DNA from: Taenia hydatigena
Taxonomy: Eukaryota > Platyhelminthes > Cestoda > Cyclophyllidea > Taeniidae
Direction of reading: 5' to 3'
Assembly (NCBI GenBank): GCA_036345935.2
Contig: JADWOT020000008.1
Span: 2,092,387 to 2,156,386 of the forward strand
DNA length: 64,000 bases
Part shown: piece after piece, positions 40,072 to 51,775 of the stretch
Position numbering within the stretch: the stretch's first letter is position 1
Layout: each line of letters begins with the position of its first letter
Position numbers and translations under genes: made by a program
Notes under the pieces: model-generated
The model's input: only the letters and a program-made list of their open reading frames with translations
The model's database searches: none
What the model was told of the DNA's origin: nothing

Positions 40072-40398
40072 TCATTTTAATGAAGCAACACTGAAAAATA
40101 GGAGTTTGGCGTCTGAATTAAAAAATTGTAGTAATGCTTTGTTTTTATGCTGAATACCCAAACGCAAATGCTCTAAAATACCGGGTTTCACCGAGACACT
40201 GCGGGTAAATAGTGAAGAATAAATACAACGTCCACATCGCGCACAACGCAATGGCGAAACTGTGAACTGGTGACTGAATGGTGGTCTGCCCTGCCATTGT
40301 GCTGCGGCTCTAACTCTGTCTTCGTCGAGCAATGGGATGTAGCACTGGACAGGTTCATTCAAGTTGTAGATGAAGTCGAATGCAGCCTCACAAATTTT
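40072..40398 (-). CDS. Candidate exon with a Cys-x2-Cys-x2-Cys motif
   Basis: An acceptor ending GATCACAG is followed in phase 0 by a frame open for 108 codons to TGA. The first 35 residues are helical and hydrophilic (a KICEAAFDF start, later LLDEDRVRAAAQW) and look coding. CARCGRC follows at about residue 55 and could hold a metal ion or a disulfide. The last third is less convincing, so the real exon may stop at a donor such as TCG/GTGAAA. No partner exons were placed with confidence. Confidence 0.28.
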   Translation of the reverse strand, partial: KICEAAFDFIYNLNEPVQCYIPLLDEDRVRAAAQWQGRPPFSHQFTVSPLRCARCGRCIYSSLFTRSVSVKPGILEHLRLGIQHKNKALLQFFNSDAKLLFFSVASLK

Positions 40399-41399
40399 CT
40401 GTGATCATTTGCGTTTAAGTACATTCTAAATATACGGTGAAGTAACTATGTTGCAGAAGTTGAGCTATTGCAAACCAGAGTGCTGTGGATTACAATGACG
40501 ACCAGTAAATACTTCCGCGAATAACAAAGCAGTGTTTCCAACTTTAGCGACTCAGTTCAGGGAGATTTTGTTTTATTAAGCGGTGATTAACAAGAAGGAA
40601 ATGTGTGTAAAGAAAATAGAAATTAGCATTGCCTCATTAATGAGGGGAACTAATACGCCACCTATACCGCATTTATGCTATATATATGTCCCTATGGGTA
40701 GGTACAGATTAGGCTGTAAAATAAGAACAGCAGACTAAAACCCGTGCGCCATCGTTAATTGAAGTTGTACTGCTTTTGTGTATTGAAGTGAACGGAACAC
40801 ACGGCGCATAAAAGGTTAGAAATGGGCACAAGTTCGCGCCATTTATCTAGATTGCTAAACAATTGTAGGACAGTAACACAAATGTGGCGAAGCATATACT
40901 GATAAACAACCTAGGGGCAAATACAACCTCTAATGCGGTGTGTCTGAAGGCATGTTTGTCATTCATTGGCCTTAACATGCCCCGTTTTCTCATATGATTT
41001 TGCGAACGGAATTCCATCAATTCTTGCCATTATTCTTGACAAAAAAAGGCAGGAAATGCCGCAGGAACTTCCTTGTAGTTTGTTTTGGTTGGAATTGAGG
41101 CAAATTTGGTCATATTTAGATGCACTTCTGGTCTGTTAAAGGGACTGCCCTCTTTAGTGCTTGCGTACTGCATCGCCCCTTTGTCAACCTTTGATTGCCT
41201 ACCAACGTCATCAGACAGCCTATATGACGTTGGCCGAAAGGCTGCATTACAGAGACATTCGGCTGCCAGATGTGTAGCTACCGCACCTTTGCGTATAGCA
41301 TTAATAAAGCCGATTATACTTAATTGAACCCAGTGCTTTTTTAAAAAATGGCCTAGAATGAGATCGTACAACTTTTGGAAACAGTCGTTGTGGAGCTAG

Positions 41400-44230
41400 A
41401 AAGGATGCAAAAGGGAATTTGTGACGTTCATTCACACTCGTTTCGTAGTGCTTTTTGTGAAACGACTTAGTTCTTGGATGGTTAGCAACAAAAAGTAACT
41501 CGTATCGCTTAGAGACTTCTCAAGCTGTACTGAAACGACCAATGCTTAGAGGCTTAATGCGGTTTCACCGAAGGAGGTGGCAAAGTCAGTCGTCCGCATG
41601 TATTTTCACAATAACGTGCATTTTGTTCTGAGTTGCTCTTTTATACGGATCTAGTAGGTAGAGTAAGAGGGAGAAAATACGATAGAGGAGGATAAAAAGG
41701 AGAATTGGAAGAGAAATTTGAAAAGAGTCGAAAACAGCAATCAACGAAACACCGGACAGTTTACAAATTCGGTTCGCATATGGTTTAAGCGTTTGGCTTA
41801 CGGTGAAATGCCAAGTTTTGTGATAAAAACAGGAAATACGGAGTAATCTCTTGAGTATTGACTTAACTGAATGAAAATAAAGGCGAATATTTCTACATTC
41901 GTTGCAGCACAGATGCAAAACATGTAGTTGTATAAATAGTAATCTGACAACGCAACTTTACTCGCACATGCTGGGCTAGACATATTTGACATTGTGCGTG
42001 CGATTTTGTAGGAGATGAGTGAGATCATTGATGCGTTATTAACGTGTGTGAGAAAGAAGCCAATGAGTATGGAGGGATGAGGTGGATGTTCTTTGCATAC
42101 TGTCACCCTAGTCCTCGATCACAAGTGATCCTTTAAAGTGAACAGACGCTTAATTGCTTTTAACACAATTATCCTTGTTTTTGTAATGATTGGAAGGTAA
42201 ATGCGTGAGGGCAGAGTTTTCATGTCACAAGTTGGAGAAGAGAAAATATAACCCAATATATTTGGCGCATACACTTCCGTGCGTACTAAAACACAGATAT
42301 GATAAAGGCACCGACAGCAGACAACCTAGAATGTTTGGTTTCACAAGGGTAGAATAAATAGACTTTAACTCCAGTTGGGAATGAACTAGTAGGCATCACC
42401 GAAGCAGACAGGTGGCAGTACTTGGAGATGGACTACTTTAGTTAATGTGTCAGCAACAATCCTCAGGTACGCGGTACCTGCGAACATTGATTGCCTTCTG
42501 TCAAAGTGGCTGAGTTAGCATTTAAAACTAGCGACTTGATGTGAGTGCTTGAATATGGTTTAGAACACGAAAGCGAATCACAAAAATTAACTTCACAAAA
42601 GCAAATGTGCAACTTATACCAAGTAGCTCAACGACTAGGCTAAGCCAAGCCAATGGCAATTGATGTGCACACACACGCACATAGGGTTGCATTGCTGAGA
42701 GCGATAGAAGTCGAAGTGCGCATGTAAAGCCACACCTGCACTTCGGCTCAGGGAATGAACTACTTCGTGCAAATTGTCTGACCTCCTAGGCTTGGACCCT
42801 CCCTGCGACCCTCAGTATTCTTTAGAGCTTCACTATTGGCTGCTACTTCGAAGTCTTCTCTCAGGGTACAATGACTCCACTCCACAGGGAAGTAATGATG
42901 AGTAGAGAGTTCTCTCAATCACAACAATGCATAAATCGGTTCCAATTTCAAACGAATATAATGGCTAAATGAGATTACTGCTTTCTTGAACATTCTCAGT
43001 GGCGTTGACTTAGCAACATTGCACTCCATGTAATGGTCATTACAATTGGTTCTGAGTTTCCTCCATTAACGTCGAAGAATGGTCAATGTCCTATTCATGC
43101 CTTAGTCAACGTGGGCTTGTAGTTATATTCGCTGGGCAAGTTATGTCAACTCATTATTTTGATGATGTGGTAAAGACTTCGTTGTAAGATAACAGACTGT
43201 GGCTCAAGACTCCCAAATACAATAAATGCCCCAATTAGGAGACAGCATTTCAAAAGTTTTGAAAAAGGGTTTAAAGCGTAGCATGGAAAAAATTAATCGC
43301 ACACTGCTACATCATAGCAACCATTGTAAACATGAGCAAACTTTCACTCTTACGTGTGCATCTACACCAACAGATTGACTAACCAACTTCCACCCGCTTC
43401 TCCGTTTGTATTACTCTCAAATCGTGATATAAGTCCAGTCCAAGATTGTACCTGCTTAACTAATCACATAACGTTCCAACCTTCTTCCAAGCACAATTCG
43501 TTCCCGTGTCTAACGATCACACCATTTTCTATTCACTCACTTTTATTTCCATCCACCAAATTTTAAAACGGTATAATTGCTTTCGTATGATAGACTTGGA
43601 CTTGGCGCTCACACCTTACGTATTTTTATGCTGACCGTATAGATGGCAATCGTGCTCCGTACGTAGTCATGCTTTAGAGTCTTTTTGCAGAGGTCACATG
43701 CGTATATGTTAGCTGTTGACAGTCAAAACACCAAATAAATTAGGTTGAGCGCAGTTTATCCAAGTAATTTTACACTGGCGCAGCGCATCGGACTCCGAAA
43801 TTTTGTCTTACTCCTAGTAAAAAAAAACTCAAAGAGCCTTTTGGAGCTAAAACTTTAATTATTACCTAATCAGATGTGGTTGATAGTGAATAGTGTGATT
43901 AAGTGGAGAGGCAGTATGCTTAGCAGTTAAGTGGATTAAGATCAGTTGGTGTTGTTTTAATAGGGAAATTGTGTAGGGTGAATGTGTCATCTTGGTGGGA
44001 TACAAAGCAGTCGCAAGTAATGACGGTTCAATAATGTTCAGATGCGCTTATGATCGAGTCACAGACTGAGAGAGGCGAGGCCAAACAGTCAGTGCTGGTA
44101 GCAAGCTGACCCTGATTACCCTTCTTTCACCTACTCACTCACTCACTTCACCTTCCTCCACGTGGAACGAAATTATGTGAAATCGCGCATTAGCAACTAC
44201 TTCACTTTATTAACCCATACCACTCATTTC
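41400..44230. other. No gene seen
   Basis: Intergenic. Purine-rich (about 41640-41710, 42000-42090) and pyrimidine-rich (about 43380-43560, 44110-44150) stretches resemble the repeat arms seen elsewhere in the window. Confidence 0.45.
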
Positions 44231-44237
44231 TTTTCAG

Positions 44238-44368
44238 CATCCGTACTGCAAGGCTATGCGGCTAGTTGTGAGACGCACGACGCAGGAAACAGCTTGACTG
44301 TGAATGAGACTACACTCAGCTTTGATTGGCGCCCAAATGTGGCTTTGACTGCGATTCTACACGATTAA
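44238..44368 (+). CDS. Candidate terminal exon
   Basis: A strong acceptor (pyrimidine tract ending TTTCTTTTCAG at 44237) opens a phase-1 frame of 43 codons to TAA. It is hydrophilic with Thr and Asn, one Cys and one potential N-glycosylation site (Asn-Glu-Thr). A matching phase-1 upstream exon was not found. Confidence 0.22.
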
Positions 44369-44995
44369 GTTGTAGTTAATGCAAGCTATACCAAATATAA
44401 AACCAGACAAAATGACCGCCGCGTGAATTAGACAGCATTTGGACTAGCACCTTTAAGGGTCTTCATGAATTACAGCGACAGCATCTGGCAAGCCTTTTTG
44501 AGAGATAGCGCAATCAAGGGCTGCATTTAGCGACCATTGTCACGATTATAAAAATGACCGACTGCCGGAGTGGATTCAATATGTCTAGTGTCCAGAAGTT
44601 GGCATCGCAGCCAATGGTAATAAACAGGATGATTGAAGTTGGTATGAGAAGACAAGCTAGTATAAATTGCGTTCGATTTGAAATCAAAATCCAAATCTGT
44701 TGTACGAAATCTTGCAGCATTGCAATGGCGCGCTTTTAAAATTTAGCTGACGGATGCAGAGGTGGAAGTATAGGAAATGGTTTAATCACTAGACACGCGA
44801 TCAAAATGTGTGTGGGACTAGGCTAAGACGTCAAGTGATCAAATGAGTGTGCATGATCTTGGGCCTAAGTTGTACAGCGGCTTGAATATTAAATAAAAGA
44901 AGGAGTGAAGAGTTATAGGTTGCCTATGATTGTAGGCTTAGGTTTATGGGTGAAATGTTGCTTATGTTTATCCTGGTAGTTATGACATGTGATAG

Positions 44996-45602
44996 AAGTG
45001 CACAAAGAGGATTGCCAGTCACTTCGTCAAATCGGTCAATCATCTCAACCTGTTGTCAATTTAAAAATGGCATTCAATAGTAAGTATCGCCTAATGAACT
45101 GGTCACTCGTTCATCGCACCTCTATGCTGAGCGTATTGCGTCTGCTTCATCTACCGATTGCTCTGTTTGTATAGCTGCATTCGAGTTAATATTAGTCATT
45201 CAATATGGGTTCGACCTCACTTGTCAAAATGGCTCTTTGGTAGCTAAATGCGCTAACTTGTTGTAATTAAGTGCTTGTAAAAATTAGAGGCTGATAAAGG
45301 TTCTTCTTTTGATTATATCAATGCTAGCCATTTGTAAAAAGCATAACAGTGTCAAGGTTAATCTTTGCTGCATCACGATACATAAGCTTTGACCCATCTA
45401 AATGCTAGTTCACATGGAAGTGTATGCCAAGTGCGTTAGACTAATTTCTCTCCACCAACGCACCTACTTCTTGTTGTTGCCTTCTACTTCTCCCTCCCAT
45501 CTGCCCTGCTGCACATGGTCTGTTTCTCAACGCGCAGGTGTGATTACCTATAGCAGCGGAGACAATGAATACGGCGTGAAACTTCCGCTCCGTAATAAAT
45601 GA
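44996..45602 (+). CDS. Candidate pair of exons
   Basis: A stretch around 44996-45079, Gln/Ser-rich with one Cys, ends in phase 1 at a GTAAGT donor. A good acceptor (TCAACGCGCAG at 45537) opens 45538-45602 in phase 1, ending Leu-Arg-Asn-Lys and TGA. The frames agree at the join. Nothing clear is found upstream, and the fragment is too short to classify. Confidence 0.22.
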
Positions 45603-46475
45603 GGACTAGCTTTCTAGGACAGCAGCAAATTTGTCCAAAACGGACATGACAATCAATGCATCAAAGCTTAATTTACGCACACGATTTATCAATTATTCTG
45701 CCCATTTTGGCTACAATCGCCAAAAAGGATTTCTGCCATTAAATTGCGTGAAGCAAGCAAAAGAGGAGCGAACCAATTATGCCTCACCACAATGTGGTAC
45801 AATGGTACATCCATTACGGCAGATTGGGTGATTGTTTTGTCACATGAAGTGCCGCATAACTTAATCTAAGAGAAGACGCAGATGTTAGTCTGGATTTCTC
45901 TTCGCAGCAATTAACAATATTGTGGTTGATTGCATTGCCAAAATGGACGAAGATGAAGTGGACTTATCTGAACGTCATAATCTAGTATATGCGTGTGTGC
46001 GACTGAGCTATTAATAACCTCCTTATTTCGGACAACAGTTAATCACACAACAACAATGTGCCCAGTTCATCGCTTCTAATGAAGTTCGCTATTTACAAAT
46101 GAATGCCGTCACTTGCGATGCGCAACAAAAAGGAAGGAACTAGCAGACATCAGAAGCATGGACAGGTATGGTCAGCAATGGAGTAGGTGTAAGAGCAACT
46201 TCACCGCGCGTTCTACCCTTGTGTAGCAAATTCGGAATGCAAAAATAATGAGCCTAATTAGCACGTCAGTGGTTCAGCTACATGAGCATGGAATTACGTA
46301 CTTTGTTTATTTTTACTAGTTACAAGTAATTTCTTGGACCATCAATGCTAAAAAGTCCTTTCCATTTCAGTACATTCTAATCATGAATTTGTAACAATTT
46401 GGGATATGAATAAATGCAAATGCACCACGCAAGGGTCCAACATGCCTAATTTGCACTTGTCTCAAACTGTGGTGC

Positions 46476-46534
46476 ATATTAATCCATGAAAGTTTGTAAA
46501 AAAGTAAGCACTTATTTACAAGATGGATTAATAT
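46476..46534. repeat. Inverted repeat / hairpin downstream of the homeobox gene
   Basis: ATATTAATCCAT (46476-46487) and ATGGATTAATAT (46523-46534) form a perfect 12-base stem. The 35 bases between them contain TTTGTAAA and TTTACAA, which extend the pairing after a small bulge. It lies about 70 bases past the poly(A) signal of the homeobox gene. Its nature is open: a small MITE, a structured transcript end or a short hairpin RNA. Confidence 0.6.
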
Positions 46535-46598
46535 TCGATAGCATTCCAGCTGAGTAAACTCTGCGTCACTTTAAAGCTTACAAATCATTTTTACATGC

Positions 46599-46604
46599 TT
46601 TATT
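46599..46604 (-). terminator. Poly(A) signal AATAAA of the homeobox gene
   Basis: The minus strand reads TAATAAAG, so the hexamer overlaps the TAA stop of the homeobox frame. This very short 3' end suggests either a minimal 3'UTR or a last intron (GTGACG at about 46674 to TTGCAG at 46630) that moves the stop to a TGA about 13 bases upstream. Confidence 0.5.
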
Positions 46605-47379
46605 ATCTTTGGTTCAGGAGCCCAATCCTGCAAGTCCAGTGATAACAGATATGCACGCGAGGAAAACCGTCACCGCTCCAGCTTCGCTGCCGTTGGCTTC
46701 GAAGCTTGGCTTGACGATTTTTGAACCACACCTGAATTCTCGATTCAGCGATGTCCAGTCGTGCTGCCAGCTGCTCACGCGTACTCAAGTCGGGATACTT
46801 GTTCACCGCGAATAGTTCCTCCAACGCGTGCAACTGTTCTGGTGTGTAAACTGTCCGCTGGCGTCTGGATGAACCTTGACCTAATGTAAAGTAGAATAAC
46901 ATAGAATAGGGTGCACTGCAATGATGATGAGTGAGATTGCCTACTGAATAAGACACCACATTCTGTACGGCCCTGCTACTGATGTCGTCCAAGTACAAAC
47001 TGGGCACATGTGCAGACGGGTAATCAACATTCCAAGTACTAAAGTGCGGATTGCTGGCACCGAATATATACAGCGACGTGCCAGTTTTGCTATGACGTGT
47101 TGCAATAAGGGTCCACACCTCGGCTAAAATATGAAAGCTGCATAACCATGGTGTCGGACATATGAGCAGAACTGCGATATTTCTGTGTAACTTACTCTTT
47201 GATGACATAACTGTAGCAGAATTTAATATCACACGTTCTTCCACAAATTCACCTGGAATAATCCGCTTAATCTCATTGTGGAATACGACCTCGAGCATGA
47301 ACTGAGTCGTGCATATTTCGGCCAATTTTTTCGATTTATAGTAAACATTATGCACTGCATGGGTTGTCGTTGTGCTCAT
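46603..47379 (-). CDS. Divergent paired-type (K50) homeobox protein
   Basis: The minus-strand frame is open for 258 codons from ATG at 47379. A full 60-residue homeodomain occupies residues 171-230 (46869-46690). It keeps R5, Y8, L16, F20, W48, F49, N51 and R52, and helix 3 has WFKNRQAK. Lys at position 50 is typical of goosecoid, Otx and Pitx paired-like factors, and the helix 2 text YPDLSTREQLA resembles goosecoid most. Position 53, nearly always Arg, is Gln. The product is a nuclear DNA-binding factor, expected to prefer TAATCC-like sites. Two introns may be hidden in frame: 47195-47124 (72 bases, GTAAGT..TTTTAG) and 46979-46881 (99 bases, ending TTACATTAG), both phase 1 and multiples of three. 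The tail after the homeodomain is short. AATAAA (46604-46599) overlaps the stop codon. The N-terminal part resembles nothing I know. Confidence 0.82.
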   Translation of the reverse strand: MSTTTTHAVHNVYYKSKKLAEICTTQFMLEVVFHNEIKRIIPGEFVEERVILNSATVMSSKSKLHRNIAVLLICPTPWLCSFHILAEVWTLIATRHSKTGTSLYIFGASNPHFSTWNVDYPSAHVPSLYLDDISSRAVQNVVSYSVGNLTHHHCSAPYSMLFYFTLGQGSSRRQRTVYTPEQLHALEELFAVNKYPDLSTREQLAARLDIAESRIQVWFKNRQAKLRSQRQRSWSGDGFPRVHICYHWTCRIGLLNQR

Positions 47380-47399
47380 AGGATATATAAATGGCCGAA

Positions 47400-49290
47400 A
47401 TTGATTTCAGAAGATCACATCTTGGGGTCCTATATTACCCATACCATCACCTTCATTCACCATAGGTGAAACATCGGTTCAACGGCACTGAGGCTACAAT
47501 GTAATGGCTGACCGTTTGTCGGCATTTGACATTTAGTGTAAAAATAAGTCGAGTAAATCAGAAGACATTTTATTTTGCCTAATGGAACAGTTCTACTAAT
47601 TTCAAACCCACTTTGATTTGTATGCAGATGGTTTACGCGGACCTACACTTGAAGCTAGTGGTGATCCTTTCCCGAAGCTGCGATAATCCTGGTGGGCAAA
47701 TAAGCGGTGACTAATCAATTGGATTGTGGAAATGTAGTCAGCAATACTACTGCATACGGCCGTATTTTAGTAATTAGCATATGTCCTGTCATCTTGATTG
47801 GTTCATCAATTTAATTACTTAGCCTTTCCCTATCATTCCCTTCATTTCCTAAGTGCATGAGTTTGTTTTTCCTGTCATGTAGCATCCGGACTATAAGGAA
47901 GAAAAATGAGTGGGATGCGGGCTAACCCTTGTTGTTTCCTCCGCCTACCACCCTAGCCAGTCGCAATCAATTACTCACAAAGGGTCTAGCCCATAGGTTA
48001 GATATGCGGTCAAAGTACGCCAGATTTCCCAATGTGCTTTTAAGGTTTTCGTTTTGCTCCATCCTTGCAGCGCCTACGACCAGGAAGCAATTGAGATTAC
48101 ACAATTCTAACTGACATATCGCCATTCTGACGAGTGACTAATTCAGTCTATTCGTAGCTTGCTGATGAAATCAACTTGATGATAAGCGATATGTGAACCT
48201 TGGTTTCAGAATAGCTGAGCTTATAGAATTACGGTAAGGTGGAAATAAAAATAATTGGCGTTTTAGTTAAATCTGCGGATTGCTAAATACCCAAGAATAA
48301 GCAAAAATGCTGCAGAAAATATTGCAGGTTTTTCGGTCTTAAAAGTTAAGAGCCCTTGTTCAGTTTTCAGTAGTGTGAAAGAGTCTGCGTAAACCCTTTC
48401 AAATGCATTCTATGTTTGCATGGCAATGAGGAACCTATGAGAAGGTCATTCTCCCATTCGCTGACACGATATTTACTTAGGCTGAGGTTTTATTCCGTAG
48501 ACGGGAATGCCAACACTTTCGCCATGAAGGCACATTTCATGCCTTATTTTTTCTTAGGGGATCCAAATGTTAAAAGCTACCGCTTTGGAGCGCCAAAGTT
48601 AGTAGCATTCCTCATTTATGCAAACTTTATTTTGCAAGGAATTGAGCTTTCAATATGGTGCAATAAATTAACTTTCAGTAGCTTGATTTATGCTTCCAGG
48701 GTTGCTTAATAATTCATGAGTGCAGTTACAGGATGCAAATATAAGACTTGCCTTGTTCAAAGTATTTGATGCCATGTGCACACCCCCATGAGCCTCGTGA
48801 ACTCTCTGATAGGTAATCTGAAGAGATGTCCGACAGTGTCAGCAAGGATTAACAGCTTCCATGCCAACGAGTTCTCAACTATTTGGAATCGGTGCGGAAT
48901 TCGTGCCTAAGAGGAATGCTTGAGCTGAGTGTGGGTGTTGAAGCCTTGCTTTGTTTCGCATGAAAAAGCAAAGAACCAAAGTGATGAGAATTGTTGGTAT
49001 TCCAAACGAATTGTCCATTCTTTTTAAGCAATAAAGTGATTTTTGCCCAGATCCCACTGGAAGTTTAGTTGGCTCTGAGAGGAGACAATTTTAAGGCGCG
49101 CGGCGGCCAATGGGTGGCCAGTAACCATCTAACCTTTGAACGTATCAGCTTTTTTGTAGCCACGGCAGACTATTGTAAGTATCTATGTTGTATTCATTCC
49201 TCTTTATCAAATAGACGTCTTGCATTTACACCAACTTCCTGTTATTCCTGTTGTCTCTGCTCTTAACTGCGCCAGCTCACTCAAAATACC
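47400..49290. other. No gene seen upstream of the homeobox gene
   Basis: TTTATATATCC lies within 20 bases upstream of the homeobox ATG, too close to act as a normal TATA box for that ATG. Otherwise only short frames occur; a 97-codon plus-strand frame at 48416-48709 has no start or splice support. Confidence 0.4.
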
Positions 49291-49297
49291 AGCGCTT

Positions 49298-51054
49298 TAA
49301 CCAAATTTCACATTTTGATCTGCAGCAAAAGCCAACCCATTGCAACTTCCTAAAACACAATCACTGCAATTGGTGTCGGAAGAAGAGTCACGACTTCCAA
49401 CTGTGAAATGTTAGTTTTCGACTTTAATTTTTCATATTAACTACCACCTCTTTACCCAACGGAAATGAGTATATCACTTGCATCAGGCATACAGAGATTT
49501 CCAAATGAAATAACAATTTGTCTCCCTTTACGCATATATTGAAGGCGATTCTGGATTGAATTTGATGTACGCCCGTCACTCGGACGGATGGCACTTGGGT
49601 CGCATTTTTCAGCTAAACGTCGATCTGACGAAGTGCACATGCAGCTAACTTTTAAAGCAGACACAATATGCTCCTTTCGAGAATGCTACTTATTCACACC
49701 TCAGTTAGCAAAACGAAGTTTCCGAAATATCAATCCGCTACATCATTTTTGTGTCGAGTTTGAAGAGGCATTTATAAAAGTAGTGTGTTCCACGTGTGTC
49801 TTGTTGACTTTTACTTTCTTTAAGTGGCTGCAACTCGAATGGAGATGTGCTCGTTATAAGAAGGTAAAGGCAGAGGTGGAAGGGAGAAACGTGGAAATGG
49901 CTGCACTGTAGAGCACATTTTTCGACTTCAAATCTTTAATCCCAGAATCAATGAATCATATTCCATATGGATGATTTGACGGTGCATGGGATGAGTAGCA
50001 GCGCATGTATATTTAGGCGTTCAAAAAGCCAGCAAAGGAACTATTTAGCACCAAACATCTCACCGACAGCAGCCCATTGTGAGCTTGATTCTCTTCCTCT
50101 CAAAAGATTGCTTTTTGTAAAGCGTGAAACGATTTATAAGACGTAAGTTACACCCATCAATGACGAGAAAGCAACAACGTTTTGTGGTGTCAAATTACAG
50201 CAACTGTCAATCTACCTGTGGTCTTTATGAAATATTCGGTTCCCATACGATTGAGGTGACATCTCCCTTAAAACTTGATGATTAACTCGACGACTTAAAA
50301 CCTTTCAAAACACTTAATGGGGTCAGAATTGTATATCCTTTCAGCACCTAAGTCGCAGTTTTTTCTGGATTTTGAAGGTTTAAAGAGGTTTATCCGGAAA
50401 GCAAGGCTTAGATTGACTTCGTAGACGCATTCACACTTAACAGCTTCGGGCTTACCCTTCCTAAAGTGATTGCACTTGCCCTCGTGTCTCGGTTTTCACT
50501 GCCAACTGTACCTAAACTGAACGCAGTAGAGATAATTAGTAGTACAGCAAGTAGACAGGTACGACAGGTGTAAATTTTATTCGTCAATGGACATAGCAAA
50601 GCAAATAACGTAAACAAGATAATTCAGAGGATTCATACATTATCGAATTCCGTGTGGTAGAACCAACCAAAGACTAACGGTAATGTCCAACTGGTCCAGT
50701 GGGGAAAAATGCTAAAAGGAACAGGAGCTAAACTACAGCACATTACTGACCATTGTTGCGTGTAGCGGAATACTCAGACCGGAACTTATAAAAGAATGAG
50801 CTTCTCGTTAGCTGTATCGGTGCTTGAAAAGGCCTTAAGTAGTTTCTGAGATGAAAGAAGAGCTGCCAAATTCCCTTTGCGTCACTACTTTTGCCTTGAT
50901 GCAAACGATGGGGCTTAATTGACTCACATTTAGGCCGACTTCTACAACAATGAGAGGACACATCAAACAGGTAATTCGATTTCGAATGAAGAGCATTTTT
51001 ACTATTCTCCTTGCTCGATTTACCAGGCTCCACAGCACCTTCCTGAACAATCAT
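49298..51054 (-). CDS. Candidate multi-exon gene, partly resolved
   Basis: Four minus-strand stretches look coding and have good splice sites. They are 51054-50928 (ATG, 42 codons, Glu/Ser/Lys-rich, before GTGAGT), 50516-50456 (after a long pyrimidine tract, before GTAAGC), 49624-49456 (56 codons, before GTAAAG), and 49400-49298 (Ser/Asp/Cys-rich, to TAA). Phases do not all agree, so at least one exon or junction is missing, and they may belong to more than one gene. No domain is recognised. Confidence 0.25.
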
Positions 51055-51775
51055 ATCATTTTCTATATACTTTGGGTGGTTTGTTGAAGTTGCTCTAAAT
51101 GAGAAATCTTACACGCGTGTGCGCTGAAAATTCGTTTTATCTTAGCTTAGTGCACCAATAAGGCAAAATGGAGATGAATGAAAAGTAAAATACTATAAGG
51201 CACCATTGAGTGTAAATTCTATGATCAGCTGTCAAGTTGTAGCCTTGAGACTTCCATGATGACAGAAGCATACATAAAACTCGGGAAGAAGGAATTGGGA
51301 CTACTTACGTGGCTCGGCAACATTCGATAACAGAGACAGAGAGACACACACCTTAAAGATTATGGAAAGAAGTTTATGTAACTGCTTTGCCAAGTATAAC
51401 GCAGCGCTTACTAAAATGCTCCGAAAGTGATAACACTTGTCCATTGCCATGTGGAGATAAAGCTTAAAATATGAGTTATGCGTAGTTATTCCTCTCTATC
51501 ACGAAACGATGCCACGTAAAATCCATACAAGATCGTGGTTTTGTGGAACGATTGACAATAAACTATGAGGCATATTGAAGCCAACAACGCTGTGCTTCAA
51601 CTATCACAAAGTAGAAATATTTTGTACTTGCCAAACAATGCTAAGAAAGGTAATGAGGCTTCCAAATATGCTTTTAAGGATTCACAGAACCTATTCCGCT
51701 AAGTAACTTGCTCACTGTGTTTTAATATTCATTACAGCTTATCGGAATGAATAAAAATAGCTGATTAGAAGACTT

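Noticed and set aside
41030..41371. Minus-strand frame of 113 codons opposite an 80-codon plus-strand frame
   Set aside because: Both strands are open, with no known motif and no good splice sites at the ends; I could not choose a strand.
50408..50617. Apparent signal peptide on the minus strand
   Set aside because: There is no in-frame ATG, and the hydrophobic part is the pyrimidine tract of a splice acceptor at about 50517.
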